NCBI GenBank assembly: GCA_005877225.1
Contig: VBPK01000147.1
Location: 1-21,856 of the forward strand
Source of the DNA: Nitrososphaerota archaeon
Lineage (GTDB): Archaea; Thermoproteota; Nitrososphaeria; Nitrososphaerales; Gagatemarchaeaceae
Direction of reading: 5' to 3'
DNA length: 21,856 nucleotides
Shown one piece after another: positions 1 through 6,987 of the stretch. Positions within the stretch are counted from its first letter, which is position 1. The number at the start of each line of letters is the position of its first letter. Position numbers and translations under genes: made by a program. The notes under the pieces were generated by a model. That model was given only the letters and a program-made list of their open reading frames with translations. It did no database searches and was not told the origin of the DNA.

Positions 1-135
1 CTTCCTTGGGTCGACCTCCGCGTCGGAGTAGGCCTTCGAGGCCGCCTCGAACATGAGCTCTCTCGCGGACAGGTCGGAGATCAACGGTCTGAATCCTTCG
101 TAGCCCACGCCGACTATGCCTACCCTCTCTCCCAT
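1..135 (-). CDS. Thiolase-family (acetyl-CoA acetyltransferase-like) protein, N-terminal fragment
   Basis: Only the first 45 codons are in the window and the gene runs off the left edge. The translation begins MGERVGIVGVGYEGFRP and continues through SARELMFEAASKAYSDAEVD. This is the usual beginning of archaeal thiolase-like proteins: a first beta strand with V-G-I-V-G-x-G, then a helix with E-L-x-x-E-A. Family members condense or cleave acyl-CoA, often beside an OB-fold DUF35 partner in archaea, but no catalytic residue is visible here. I chose the ATG at 135 over the in-frame ATG at 150 because a TATA-like element (157-166) lies 26-27 bp before it, the spacing for a leaderless archaeal mRNA. 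The family is likely; the reaction cannot be told from this fragment. Confidence 0.6.
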   Translation of the reverse strand, partial: MGERVGIVGVGYEGFRPLISDLSARELMFEAASKAYSDAEVDPRK

Positions 136-156
136 CCCGACCGCTTGCATTCACAT

Positions 157-166
157 CTTAATTATC
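157..166 (-). promoter_or_regulatory. TATA-like box for the thiolase gene
   Basis: On the minus strand this reads GATAATTAAG, an AT-rich island in GC-rich DNA. Its centre is 26-27 bp from the ATG at 135, which supports leaderless transcription from that start. Confidence 0.5.
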
Positions 167-230
167 GATTTTGCCCACGGCCTTTCACCCGAGACCGCGC
201 CGCGCAACCCGCTCCTCTCCCACTCCCACG

Positions 231-242
231 AAAAGGATATTA
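231..242 (+). promoter_or_regulatory. TATA-like box for the LLM oxidoreductase operon
   Basis: AAAAGGATATTA is the only AT-rich element in the gap before the gene starting at 268. Its centre lies about 31 bp before the ATG, so the mRNA would have almost no leader. Confidence 0.4.
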
Positions 243-267
243 CAGGTGAAGAGCGGAAAATGAGGAG

Positions 268-1266
268 ATGAGGCTCGCCGTAGGCTTCAACCCTGTTCTG
301 CCTGCCGCGGAGCTCGCGAAAGTCGCCGAGAAGGCCGAGAGATCAGGTTACGATTCCATCTTCATGCACGAGAGTCTCTACCAGAGAGACGTCGTCACCT
401 ACCTCTCGTGCGCGCTGAATGCCACCCGCACCCTGAAGGCGGGCTCGGGCGCTGTGAACACATTCACGAGGCATCCCGTTACACTTGCGACCACTTTCGC
501 GAGCCTCAGTGAACTCTCCGGTGGGAGGGCGATCCTGGGACTCGGCCTCGGGAGTTTCCCGACGATACCTTTGATCGGTCACAGGATCTTCCCAGTCAAG
601 GAAACCAGACCACTGAAGAGGATCAAGGAGTACATCCATCTCCTGAAGGCGATCTGGGCTGGCGGGAAGGTCAACTTTAGCGGGGACTTCTTCACGGTCA
701 AGGACCTGGAGTTGGGTTTCAAGCTCACCTACAAGATTCCGCTCTACATCGCGTCGCTCTCCCCGATGACCCTCAGGTTCGCCGGGATGAAGGCGGATGG
801 AGCGATCCTCTCGCCTACTCTTAGCACCGTTGAAGGAACCGAGAGGATGGTGAACTGGGTCAGAGAGGGTGAGAACTCCAGTAATCGGTCGATTCCCAAG
901 GCCTCTTACATGATGACCTCATTGGACCGAGACATCAAGCAGGCTCGAGAGGCGATAAGGGGGTTCTACTTCTTCATCTATCAACTGAGCGAGGTGGTTC
1001 CCGCCGTCGCCCTTGAGAAGTATGGGGTCAAGGAGGAGATTCTAAAGCCGATGAAGGAGGCCTGGAAGCGAGGCGACATAGCGGAGGCGAAGAGGCAGGT
1101 CCCCGACGCCGCGATCGACGCCTTGACGATAACCGGAAGCCCCGACCGAGCGATGGAGAGGGTGCGCGAATACGTGAAAGTCGGAGTCGACTTGCCGATC
1201 CTGATGCCGATAGGAAACGTTGAGTACGCGATGGAGGGTATGGCGCCCATCGGCAAGACAGCATGA
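268..1266 (+). CDS. LLM-class (luciferase-like, F420/FMN-dependent) oxidoreductase
   Basis: The 332-residue protein has the bacterial-luciferase-like TIM-barrel pattern. It starts with a V-G-F-N-P strand, then A-E-K-A-E-R-S-G-Y-D-S near residue 25, the R-H-P-V-T-L-A segment near 68, and G-R-A-I-L-G-L-G-L-G-S near 87-97. Later come the LLKAIWAGGKVNF-type region and P-L-Y-I-A-S-L-S-P. In archaea this family includes methylene-tetrahydromethanopterin reductase (Mer) and many F420-dependent dehydrogenases of unknown substrate. The sequence fits the Mer-like branch, but I would not call it Mer without phylogeny. The gene ends inside the start of the prenyltransferase (ATGA overlap at 1263-1266), so the two are probably co-transcribed. 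A TATA-like box about 31 bp upstream supports the ATG at 268. Confidence 0.8.
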   Translation: MRLAVGFNPVLPAAELAKVAEKAERSGYDSIFMHESLYQRDVVTYLSCALNATRTLKAGSGAVNTFTRHPVTLATTFASLSELSGGRAILGLGLGSFPTIPLIGHRIFPVKETRPLKRIKEYIHLLKAIWAGGKVNFSGDFFTVKDLELGFKLTYKIPLYIASLSPMTLRFAGMKADGAILSPTLSTVEGTERMVNWVREGENSSNRSIPKASYMMTSLDRDIKQAREAIRGFYFFIYQLSEVVPAVALEKYGVKEEILKPMKEAWKRGDIAEAKRQVPDAAIDALTITGSPDRAMERVREYVKVGVDLPILMPIGNVEYAMEGMAPIGKTA

Positions 1267-2183
1267 CACGGGGTCAGCCGAGCGGCTTCGTCGTCTTCGC
1301 AAAGCTCGTTAGACTTCAGTTCATTCCCGTCATGGTCGCGCCCGTGGCCCTGGGTGCGGCGGCGGCCTGGTATCTTACCTCGAGATTCAATGCCTTGAAC
1401 TTCCTTCTCGCACTCGTGGGGAGCATCTCACTCCACCTCGCGGCGAACGCGATCGACGACGTCTACGACCACGTGAACGGAGTCGACTCGGTCTCGGATA
1501 AGACCTTCCCGCGGGAATTCCCGGGGTGGAAGCCTCTTACCAGAGGAATGATCAGCCTGAAGGGCGGATTTGAGGCCTCCGGAATACTCTACGGCTTCAG
1601 CCTTGTCGTCGGCCTCTACCTCTCACTCACGGTGGGATGGTTCGCGCTGGGGATTGCGATCCCGGGAATCCTCCTGAGCTACTTCTATGCCGCCCCACCG
1701 GTCAAGCTCGATTACCGAGGTCTGGGGATGGGGGAACTCGCGATCTTCTTGAGCTTCGGTCCGATTCCTTGTTTGGGCACCTACTACGTCTTGACGGGAG
1801 GTCTCTCCCTCATTCCGCTGATACTCTCGATTCCGACCGGTCTCCTCACTACCAGCGTACTCCTCTCCCACGACAAAATCTTCTTCGATGCATACAGTGA
1901 GGCGGGTAAGAGGTCCCTCGCAGTAGTGCTGGGGCGAAATCTGACGAACAAACTCATCTTCGCCCTGGGGCTCGTCGCATACCTCCTGGTCTTTCTTTTC
2001 ATCCTCCTCGGTTATGCGCCCGTCTACGCGGCGGCTGTCCTCCTCACAATCCCCCTCTTCGTAGGCGCGGTCGACTTGTCCGGGAGGGATGCATCACCTC
2101 CCGAGCACGCCCGCCGGACGATGAGAGCATTCCTTCAATCCGTCACATTCACACTCCTTCTCTCGCTGGCGCTCCTCCTCTAG
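1263..2183 (+). CDS. UbiA-superfamily prenyltransferase, MenA-like
   Basis: The 306-residue integral membrane protein has about eight or nine hydrophobic segments. It carries both aspartate-rich motifs of UbiA prenyltransferases: N-A-I-D-D-V-Y-D-H near residue 62 and D-K-I-F-F-D-A-Y-S-E-A-G-K-R-S-L-A-V-V-L-G near 205-225. The second form, with D-x4-D-x4-G-K-x-S/T-L-A-V, is typical of MenA (1,4-dihydroxy-2-naphthoate polyprenyltransferase). The likely role is attaching a polyprenyl chain to a quinone headgroup in the membrane, which fits the quinone-linked EtfD-like protein encoded at 8959-10959. Other UbiA members use geranylgeraniol-type lipid or heme substrates, so the substrate is inferred. 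Its start overlaps the previous stop by four bases. Its stop shares the palindrome CTAG with the convergent CPBP gene. Confidence 0.82.
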   Translation: MTRGQPSGFVVFAKLVRLQFIPVMVAPVALGAAAAWYLTSRFNALNFLLALVGSISLHLAANAIDDVYDHVNGVDSVSDKTFPREFPGWKPLTRGMISLKGGFEASGILYGFSLVVGLYLSLTVGWFALGIAIPGILLSYFYAAPPVKLDYRGLGMGELAIFLSFGPIPCLGTYYVLTGGLSLIPLILSIPTGLLTTSVLLSHDKIFFDAYSEAGKRSLAVVLGRNLTNKLIFALGLVAYLLVFLFILLGYAPVYAAAVLLTIPLFVGAVDLSGRDASPPEHARRTMRAFLQSVTFTLLLSLALLL

Positions 2184-2794
2184 CCTATCGGAAGCGCCAC
2201 AAAGACGAGCTCGTCGAAGAGGATGTGAGAGACGAGGCAGGGGAGGAGGTCGTTGTTGTACCTTCTGAAGAGATAGCCCCAGACGAGCCCCCCTACGAGC
2301 GCGACGAAGATCAGGGAAGGGTTCAGGGTGGGGAGATGTATCAAAGAGTAGAGCGCCGATGTCACTATTATCGCTGCCCGTCCGCTCATCTTCCTTTGGA
2401 GCTCCCGCTGGATGAGGCCGCGCCAGTATGTCTCCTCAGCGGGACCTATCGGGAAAATAAGTAGAAGGAAGATCAGGTAAGAGGGCTCGGAACTCCTGAG
2501 GATGTACACCGAAGAGACCTGCTGGACAAACGTCGAATTTCCTTTCAAGACCTGGAAGCCCGACCAGAAAAAGAGGTAGAGTAGGATGGATGACAGTACC
2601 CCGATAGCGAGAGTTCTTCCACTCGGCTTCAGGCGCATCCCACTCCGCCCGAGGCTGAGGGAGACGAAGAGGAGTATCACCGTGGAGAGTGATATTCTCT
2701 CCCAGAAGCTAAGCGCGTTGACCTGGAACGTGACGTACCAGAGAAAGAAAGCGACGGGCAGGCTCGCGAGGGCATAGCGCTCGGCGTGAGTCAA
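2180..2794 (-). CDS. CPBP-family intramembrane metalloprotease-like protein
   Basis: The 204-residue protein has about six membrane segments and the three motifs of the CPBP (Abi/Rce1-like) family: E-E-T-Y-W-R-G (E-E-x3-R) near residue 120, S-L-I-H near 150, and S-H-I-L-F-D near 190. These supply the glutamate, arginine and histidine residues thought to form the metal site. In eukaryotes and bacteria relatives cleave prenylated CAAX proteins or act in peptide and bacteriocin handling; the substrate here is unknown. The start is a TTG at 2794. A TATA-like AAATAC element lies about 28 bp upstream, which favours this start as leaderless. The gene is convergent with the prenyltransferase and divergent from the ComA-like gene. 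Confidence 0.78.
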   Translation of the reverse strand: MTHAERYALASLPVAFFLWYVTFQVNALSFWERISLSTVILLFVSLSLGRSGMRLKPSGRTLAIGVLSSILLYLFFWSGFQVLKGNSTFVQQVSSVYILRSSEPSYLIFLLLIFPIGPAEETYWRGLIQRELQRKMSGRAAIIVTSALYSLIHLPTLNPSLIFVALVGGLVWGYLFRRYNNDLLPCLVSHILFDELVFVALPIG

Positions 2795-2816
2795 ACCGTC
2801 GGCCCCTCCTCTCGCT

Positions 2817-2825
2817 CGTATTTGA
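2817..2825 (-). promoter_or_regulatory. TATA-like box for the CPBP gene
   Basis: The minus strand reads TCAAATACG here, centred about 27-28 bp before the TTG start at 2794. Confidence 0.4.
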
Positions 2826-2842
2826 CGTCTTCATCTCGCCCG

Positions 2843-2850
2843 CCTTAAAT
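2843..2850 (+). promoter_or_regulatory. TATA-like box for the ComA-like gene
   Basis: CCTTAAAT stands in GC-rich surroundings about 27 bp before the GTG at 2874. This supports that GTG as a leaderless start. Confidence 0.45.
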
Positions 2851-2873
2851 CGAGATGCTCCCCCCTCCCCCTA

Positions 2874-3710
2874 GTGGGGACCAAGGCTGTCGAGTTCGTG
2901 GAGTTGCACGACCTTCCCCCCAAGCCGAGGGCCTCCGGAATCATAGAGATTAGGGGCCCCTACTACGCTTCAGTCACCTACGGTTACCTCAGAGACCTCC
3001 TCGAAGACTGGGGGGAGTACGTGGACGGTTACAAGTTCGCGGGCGGGTCGATGAGGCTACTCGCCCGGGACAAGGTCAGGAATATCATCGACCTCTGCCA
3101 CGAGCACGAGGTCTACGTCTCGACGGGAGGCTTCGTCGAACGCGTGATCGCTGAGGGCTCGAGAGCCGTCGACCTCTACCTTGAGGAGTGCAAGGCGCTG
3201 GGGTTCGACGTGGTGGAGGTTTCCAGCGGTCTCGCCCCCATAAAGCTCCTTGACAAGGTCGCGATTGTGAAGCAGGTGAGGGAGCTGGGCATGAAACCGA
3301 AACCCGAGGTCTCGATGATGATTGGTGCTGGGGCGGGGACTCACATCGTGGGCTACTCAGAGAAGATGAAGTTGAGACCCTACGCTGAGATGGTGAGGGA
3401 GGTCGAGGCCCATCTAAAGGTGGGAGCGGAACTGTTCATGCTCGAGTCTGAGGGGATCACGGAGGACCTCCCGGCGAAACGATGGCGAACGGACGTCATC
3501 AAGAATCTCGTGAAGAGGTTCGGGTATGAGAGGTGGATGTTTGAGGCCTCCGACCCTCCCGTCTTCAAGTGGTATCTCAAGAACTTCGGGAGGGAGGTCA
3601 ATCTCTTCATCGACCATTCTCAGGTCGTTGAGTTCACTGCGTGGCGGCTTGGGCTCTGGGGAGACCCAGACATCTGGAAGGGAAAGGACCTATCATACAA
3701 GAGGAAGTAG
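2874..3710 (+). CDS. ComA-family (phosphosulfolactate synthase-like) protein
   Basis: The 278-residue protein aligns through most of its length with the ComA TIM barrel. Matches include Y-V-D-G-Y-K-F-A-G-G-S near residue 50 (family: Y-I-D-x-x-K-F-G-x-G-T), Y-V-S-T-G-G-F-x-E near 82, L-x-E-C-K-A-L-G-F-D-V-V-E-V-S near 100-115, G-A-E-L-F-M-L-E-S-E-G near 180, and W-M-F-E-A-S-D-P near 223. ComA adds sulfite to phosphoenolpyruvate in coenzyme M synthesis, but relatives occur in non-methanogens and plants (HSA32-like) with unclear roles. As I recall the methanogen enzyme, the E-V-G-K-K segment carries a catalytic lysine; this protein has E-V-S-M-M followed by an insertion. I therefore assign the fold and family, not the ComA reaction. 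The start is a leaderless GTG. Confidence 0.7.
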   Translation: MGTKAVEFVELHDLPPKPRASGIIEIRGPYYASVTYGYLRDLLEDWGEYVDGYKFAGGSMRLLARDKVRNIIDLCHEHEVYVSTGGFVERVIAEGSRAVDLYLEECKALGFDVVEVSSGLAPIKLLDKVAIVKQVRELGMKPKPEVSMMIGAGAGTHIVGYSEKMKLRPYAEMVREVEAHLKVGAELFMLESEGITEDLPAKRWRTDVIKNLVKRFGYERWMFEASDPPVFKWYLKNFGREVNLFIDHSQVVEFTAWRLGLWGDPDIWKGKDLSYKRK

Positions 3711-3713
3711 CTT

Positions 3714-5081
3714 TCACTTTACAACCAGGGTGGCTGTGAGCTCCGAGAGATCCCTCACCTTCTCGAGGCTCCAGAGCAGGCTGAGTGCTTCATCCGTCCT
3801 CGCCTCGCCCAGGAACCGCTTCGTAAGCTTCCTGAACTTCTGCTCCACTTCACCATCGGTGAGCGGATTCTTGGGATGTCCCTTTGGAAAAATGACCTCT
3901 TCCTCGAGCGTCCTCCCGGACTTCGTTCTCACCGTAATCCTGTTTGCGATCCCTTCATTCGGATAGAGGGCTGTGAGCCTCTTGTCCTCCTTGACTGTTA
4001 TCTTCTTCAGGAAGTCGAGTGTCTTTTTGTTTCTGAACTTCGTGGGGGCGTACGTCGAGTTCTCTATCTTGCCCTCGAGAAGAGCCATCCCGACAATGTA
4101 GGGTAGGCTGTGGTCGGCTGTCTCCTTCGTCGTCGGTCTCCACTTTTCCGGGTCCTTCCCGAGAATCGTGTAGCCCGCCTCGTGCGAAGCGACGTCGACC
4201 GATTCCACCTCCGAAGGGTCTCCCAGCTCCTTCCTCAATTCGAGGGCCGCCCATACGGCGCTCTGTGAGTGGTACTCTGCCGGGAAGTACTTGATGTAAG
4301 TCTCGCCGATCTTGAAGCCTCTCCTCCTCCCTCCGAACTCCTCGGTATCCAGCTCGAACGGCCCCGAAACCTGCTTGAAGAAACCCATCTCGCCCTCGAA
4401 GATCGGCGACGGCCCGGTCATCCCTTCCTTGGCGAGTGAAGCGGCAAAGACCGCGTTCCGAGCCGCGTTGGAGAACGAGCTTCCTTTCCACATGGAGAGT
4501 TCCCCCGCCCTCACCTGCCTCATCGCGATGTGAGCGTTGAGGGCTATGTTGACCGCCTCGGTCATCTTCGCCGTGCCGAGCCCCATGAGTCTCGCAGCAG
4601 CGAGGGCGACGGAGACGAGCCCGTAGCAGACGTGGTCCCACCCTCTGTGCCTGATATCAGCGGCGTCGCAGAGTCTGCACTGAAGTTCATAGGCCAGAAC
4701 CGTCGAAAGCAGGAGGTCCTTCCCGCTGGCTCCTAAGCTCTCCGCAACCGAGAGGGTGGCCCCGAGGTTATCGCTGGGGTGCGCGGGCTCTTTGGAGAGG
4801 TAGGTGTCGTTGAAGTCGAAGTACCTTATCATGAGCCCGTTTACGAAGGTCGCCGCCTCCGGAGAGGTCTTCCTTCTCGTCCCGAGTATCGGCGAGGGTT
4901 GGCGGGAACTAGTCTTGTCCGCGACTGTCCGCGCAATCCTGACCGGTGTCTCGTTGTAGGCACCAATCGCGCACCCGATCGCGTCGATCGTCCTGCGCTT
5001 TGCCTCAGAGAGCGTGCTCCCGTCGAGGTCGGCGAATCTGAGAGAGGCCGCATACCTGCTCAGTTCCTCCGCGAGGTACAC
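3714..5081 (-). CDS. MmgE/PrpD family protein (2-methylcitrate dehydratase-like)
   Basis: From the GTG at 5081 the protein has 455 residues, the usual PrpD length. Family signatures include D-A-I-G-C-A-I-G near the N-terminus, R-Y-F-D-F-N-D-T-Y-L followed by H-P-S-D-N, the G-W-D-H region, and Y-F-P-A-E-Y-H-S-Q-S (family K-x-x-P-x-x-x-x-x-H). PrpD dehydrates 2-methylcitrate in propionate breakdown; close relatives decarboxylate cis-aconitate or have unknown substrates. I see no methylcitrate synthase or methylisocitrate lyase next to it. An in-frame GTG at 5120 would give 468 residues, but a TATA-like CTAAAAG (5104-5110) sits about 26 bp before 5081 and nothing suitable precedes 5120. The gene is divergent from the acyl-CoA dehydrogenase and ends three bases from the ComA-like stop. 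Confidence 0.82.
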   Translation of the reverse strand: MYLAEELSRYAASLRFADLDGSTLSEAKRRTIDAIGCAIGAYNETPVRIARTVADKTSSRQPSPILGTRRKTSPEAATFVNGLMIRYFDFNDTYLSKEPAHPSDNLGATLSVAESLGASGKDLLLSTVLAYELQCRLCDAADIRHRGWDHVCYGLVSVALAAARLMGLGTAKMTEAVNIALNAHIAMRQVRAGELSMWKGSSFSNAARNAVFAASLAKEGMTGPSPIFEGEMGFFKQVSGPFELDTEEFGGRRRGFKIGETYIKYFPAEYHSQSAVWAALELRKELGDPSEVESVDVASHEAGYTILGKDPEKWRPTTKETADHSLPYIVGMALLEGKIENSTYAPTKFRNKKTLDFLKKITVKEDKRLTALYPNEGIANRITVRTKSGRTLEEEVIFPKGHPKNPLTDGEVEQKFRKLTKRFLGEARTDEALSLLWSLEKVRDLSELTATLVVK

Positions 5082-5103
5082 GTCCGAGCGGCGAATCGTC
5101 TTT

Positions 5104-5110
5104 CTTTTAG
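5104..5110 (-). promoter_or_regulatory. Possible TATA-like box for the PrpD gene
   Basis: The minus strand reads CTAAAAG, centred about 26 bp before the GTG at 5081. The evidence is spacing and composition only. Confidence 0.3.
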
Positions 5111-5128
5111 GATTTGCCACTGAGAATT

Positions 5129-5136
5129 GTTAAATC
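5129..5136 (+). promoter_or_regulatory. TATA-like box for the acyl-CoA dehydrogenase/ETF operon
   Basis: TGTTAAAT, the best AT-rich element in the divergent region, lies about 28-29 bp before an in-frame TTG at 5162. This points to 5162, not the TTG at 5114, as the start. Confidence 0.4.
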
Positions 5137-5161
5137 AGGCTCAGACCGGCACAGGGCACAG

Positions 5162-6214
5162 TTGCCCCTCTTCAAGCCCGAACACAGGCAGCTACTGAAG
5201 ATGCTTCATCCGGCGCGTGAGGAGGAGGTCTCGGATGTCCTCTCCGGACTCGCTGCATTCATGGAGGAGAAGATCTCGCCGCTCTCCCCAAAGTTCGATT
5301 CACTCGCAGAGAAGATTACCTCGGCGAGGAAGAGCCTCCTCGAGAACGGAATCTGCCTGATTCCGTACCCTTCCCGGTACGGCGGACTCGAACTTCCATT
5401 CTCTGCATACACCCTTCCCGGGATAATATCCGGTAAGAAGCTCGCATCCTTCAGCCTCACCGAGCCCGCTTCAGGGTCGGACGCGAAGGCTGTCAGGACC
5501 AAGGCGAGGCGGGTGGGGATGGAATATGTCTTGAATGGGACGAAGATGTTCATCACGAACGCGGGGGAGGCCGACCTCTACTTTGTGCTGGGCGCAACCG
5601 AGAAGGGGCCGTCCAGCTTCATCGTCGAGAAGTCGGCTCCGGGTCTCGAATTTGGGGAGGACCTGCCCAAGCTGGGAATGCGAGGGTCGAGGACCTCAGA
5701 GTTGCGGTTAACAGATTGCAGGATTTCCGCGGAGAACCTCGTGGGGAGGGAGGGGGAAGGATTCGAGCAAGTGAAGACGATGTTGAACTCCAGCAGGATC
5801 GTAATGGGAGCCCTCTGCGTGGGTGTCGCCCAAGTCGCCTACGAGAAGGCGGTCACTTACAGCAAGGAGAGAAGGGCATTCGGGGGACTCATCTCCGATT
5901 TTCAGCTTATCAGGGAGAAGATCGCTGATATGGTCACGGGAATCAGCGCGGCCCGCCTCCTCTGCCTCTACGCCTCCCGCCTGAAGGAGATGGGGCTCGA
6001 ATTCTCATCGGAAGCGTCTCAGGCGAAGGTCTTCGCGACGGAGACATCGGTGAGGGTATGCGACCAAGCGATTCAGATCTTTGGGGGCCTCGGCTACACC
6101 TCCGAGGATGTGCACCGCCACTGGAGGGACGCCAGGCTTCTCACGATTGGGGAGGGCACCTCCGAGGTACTCCGTATGTTGATCGCTAGCCGCGAGTTGG
6201 CGAGGTCGCTCTGA
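5162..6214 (+). CDS. Acyl-CoA dehydrogenase, shortened N-terminal domain
   Basis: From the TTG at 5162 the protein has 350 residues, against about 380 usual for the family. The middle beta domain is intact: S-L-T-E-P-A-S-G-S-D, N-G-T-K-M-F-I-T-N-A and K-L-G-M-R-G-S. The C-terminal FAD domain is also intact: R-R-A-F-G, Q-I-F-G-G-L-G-Y-T and G-E-G-T-S-E-V-L-R. The glutamate of the last motif is the catalytic base position of medium-chain-type enzymes. It would oxidise an acyl-CoA to the 2-enoyl-CoA, passing electrons to the ETF encoded immediately downstream. The oddity is that R-Y-G-G-L-E-L-P-F runs almost directly into L-P-G-I-I-S-G-K-K-L-A. About 40 residues of helices normally between these points are missing, without a frameshift. 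An in-frame TTG at 5114 is a less likely start. The chain length of the substrate is unknown. Confidence 0.85.
   Translation: MPLFKPEHRQLLKMLHPAREEEVSDVLSGLAAFMEEKISPLSPKFDSLAEKITSARKSLLENGICLIPYPSRYGGLELPFSAYTLPGIISGKKLASFSLTEPASGSDAKAVRTKARRVGMEYVLNGTKMFITNAGEADLYFVLGATEKGPSSFIVEKSAPGLEFGEDLPKLGMRGSRTSELRLTDCRISAENLVGREGEGFEQVKTMLNSSRIVMGALCVGVAQVAYEKAVTYSKERRAFGGLISDFQLIREKIADMVTGISAARLLCLYASRLKEMGLEFSSEASQAKVFATETSVRVCDQAIQIFGGLGYTSEDVHRHWRDARLLTIGEGTSEVLRMLIASRELARSL
6202..6206 (+). promoter_or_regulatory. Shine-Dalgarno-like GAGGT for the ETF-beta CTG start
   Basis: GAGGT lies four bases before the CTG at 6211 inside the end of the acyl-CoA dehydrogenase gene. It matches the anti-Shine-Dalgarno core and helps decide a start that lacks ATG, GTG or TTG. 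Confidence 0.4.
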
Positions 6215-6987
6215 AGATAGCGGTCTGCGTAAAGCAAGCTGTCGACGAGGTGGAACTCAGGGTGAACGCCTCAGGCACGCCTGACCTTTCGGGTGCACCC
6301 TCGAAGATGAGCACCTTCGACAAGAATGCGGTAGAGGAGTCGATCAGGCTGAAGGAGTCATCGGGCGGCAGCGTCACAATTATCACGGTCGGGAGGAGCG
6401 ACGCAAAGAAGACGGTGAAGGAAGCACTGGCGATGGGTGGCGACAGAGGCTACCTCGTCGTCGTCGTGGCCGAGCCCGACCCTCACGACAGCCTGACCAC
6501 CGCCTACCTCCTCGCGAGAGCGATCGAGAGGGCCGGGCCGTTCGACCTCGTGCTCTGCGCGGAGGGTTCCTCCGATATTTACGCGGGGCAGGTCGGTCCG
6601 ATGCTGTCGGAGTGGCTCGCTCTTCCATTCCTGGGCTACGTTAGGAAGGTCGAAATCAAGGACAGGGTGATTCGCTGCGAGCAGACCCTGGAGGAGAGCG
6701 TGAGAGTCCTGGAAGCAGAGCTACCCGCACTCGTCTCGGTCGTGAGCGAGATCAACGAGCCGCGCTACCCCACCCTCCTTCAGATCATGCAGGCATCGAA
6801 GAAGCCGATCGAGGAGGTCGGGTCGGAGCTGCTGATTGATGGAAGAGCGCCCCCCAGATTGGTGACGACGGTCGGGATGACAGCTCACGCGATGAGCAGG
6901 AAGCGCGTGATCTTCGAGGGAAGCCCCGAGGCGACCTCGAGGAAACTCGTCGAGGCCCTGAGGTCGGAGGGGGTGCTGAAGCGCTGA
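6211..6987 (+). CDS. etfB: Electron transfer flavoprotein, beta subunit (CTG start)
   Basis: The 258-residue protein matches ETF-beta (FixA) throughout. The first strand is K-I-A-V-C-V-K-Q, followed by S-T-F-D-K-N-A-V-E-E-S-I-R-L-K-E near residue 36, V-T-I-I-T-V-G, K-E-A-L-A-M-G-G-D-R-G near 70, Q-V-G-P-M-L-S-E-W-L near 127 and P-A-L-V-S-V-V-S-E-I-N-E-P-R near 170. It forms the ETF dimer with the next gene product, carrying electrons from acyl-CoA dehydrogenase. The conserved first strand lies upstream of the first GTG (6250). In that frame a stop at 6187 is followed by no ATG, GTG or TTG, so the start must be non-standard. CTG at 6211 overlaps the previous TGA as CTGA and has a GAGGT four bases before it. 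Starting at 6250 would delete the first strand of the fold. Confidence 0.88.
   Translation: MKIAVCVKQAVDEVELRVNASGTPDLSGAPSKMSTFDKNAVEESIRLKESSGGSVTIITVGRSDAKKTVKEALAMGGDRGYLVVVVAEPDPHDSLTTAYLLARAIERAGPFDLVLCAEGSSDIYAGQVGPMLSEWLALPFLGYVRKVEIKDRVIRCEQTLEESVRVLEAELPALVSVVSEINEPRYPTLLQIMQASKKPIEEVGSELLIDGRAPPRLVTTVGMTAHAMSRKRVIFEGSPEATSRKLVEALRSEGVLKR

Noticed and set aside
2874..3710. Naming the ComA-like gene comA and inferring coenzyme M synthesis or methanogenesis
   Set aside because: The expected lysine segment is changed, no other coenzyme M or methanogenesis genes are present, and ComA homologues occur outside methanogens.
3955..4641. 228-codon minus-strand frame within the PrpD gene
   Set aside because: It is an offset frame of the PrpD gene, with arginine/glycine-rich composition typical of shadow frames in GC-rich DNA.
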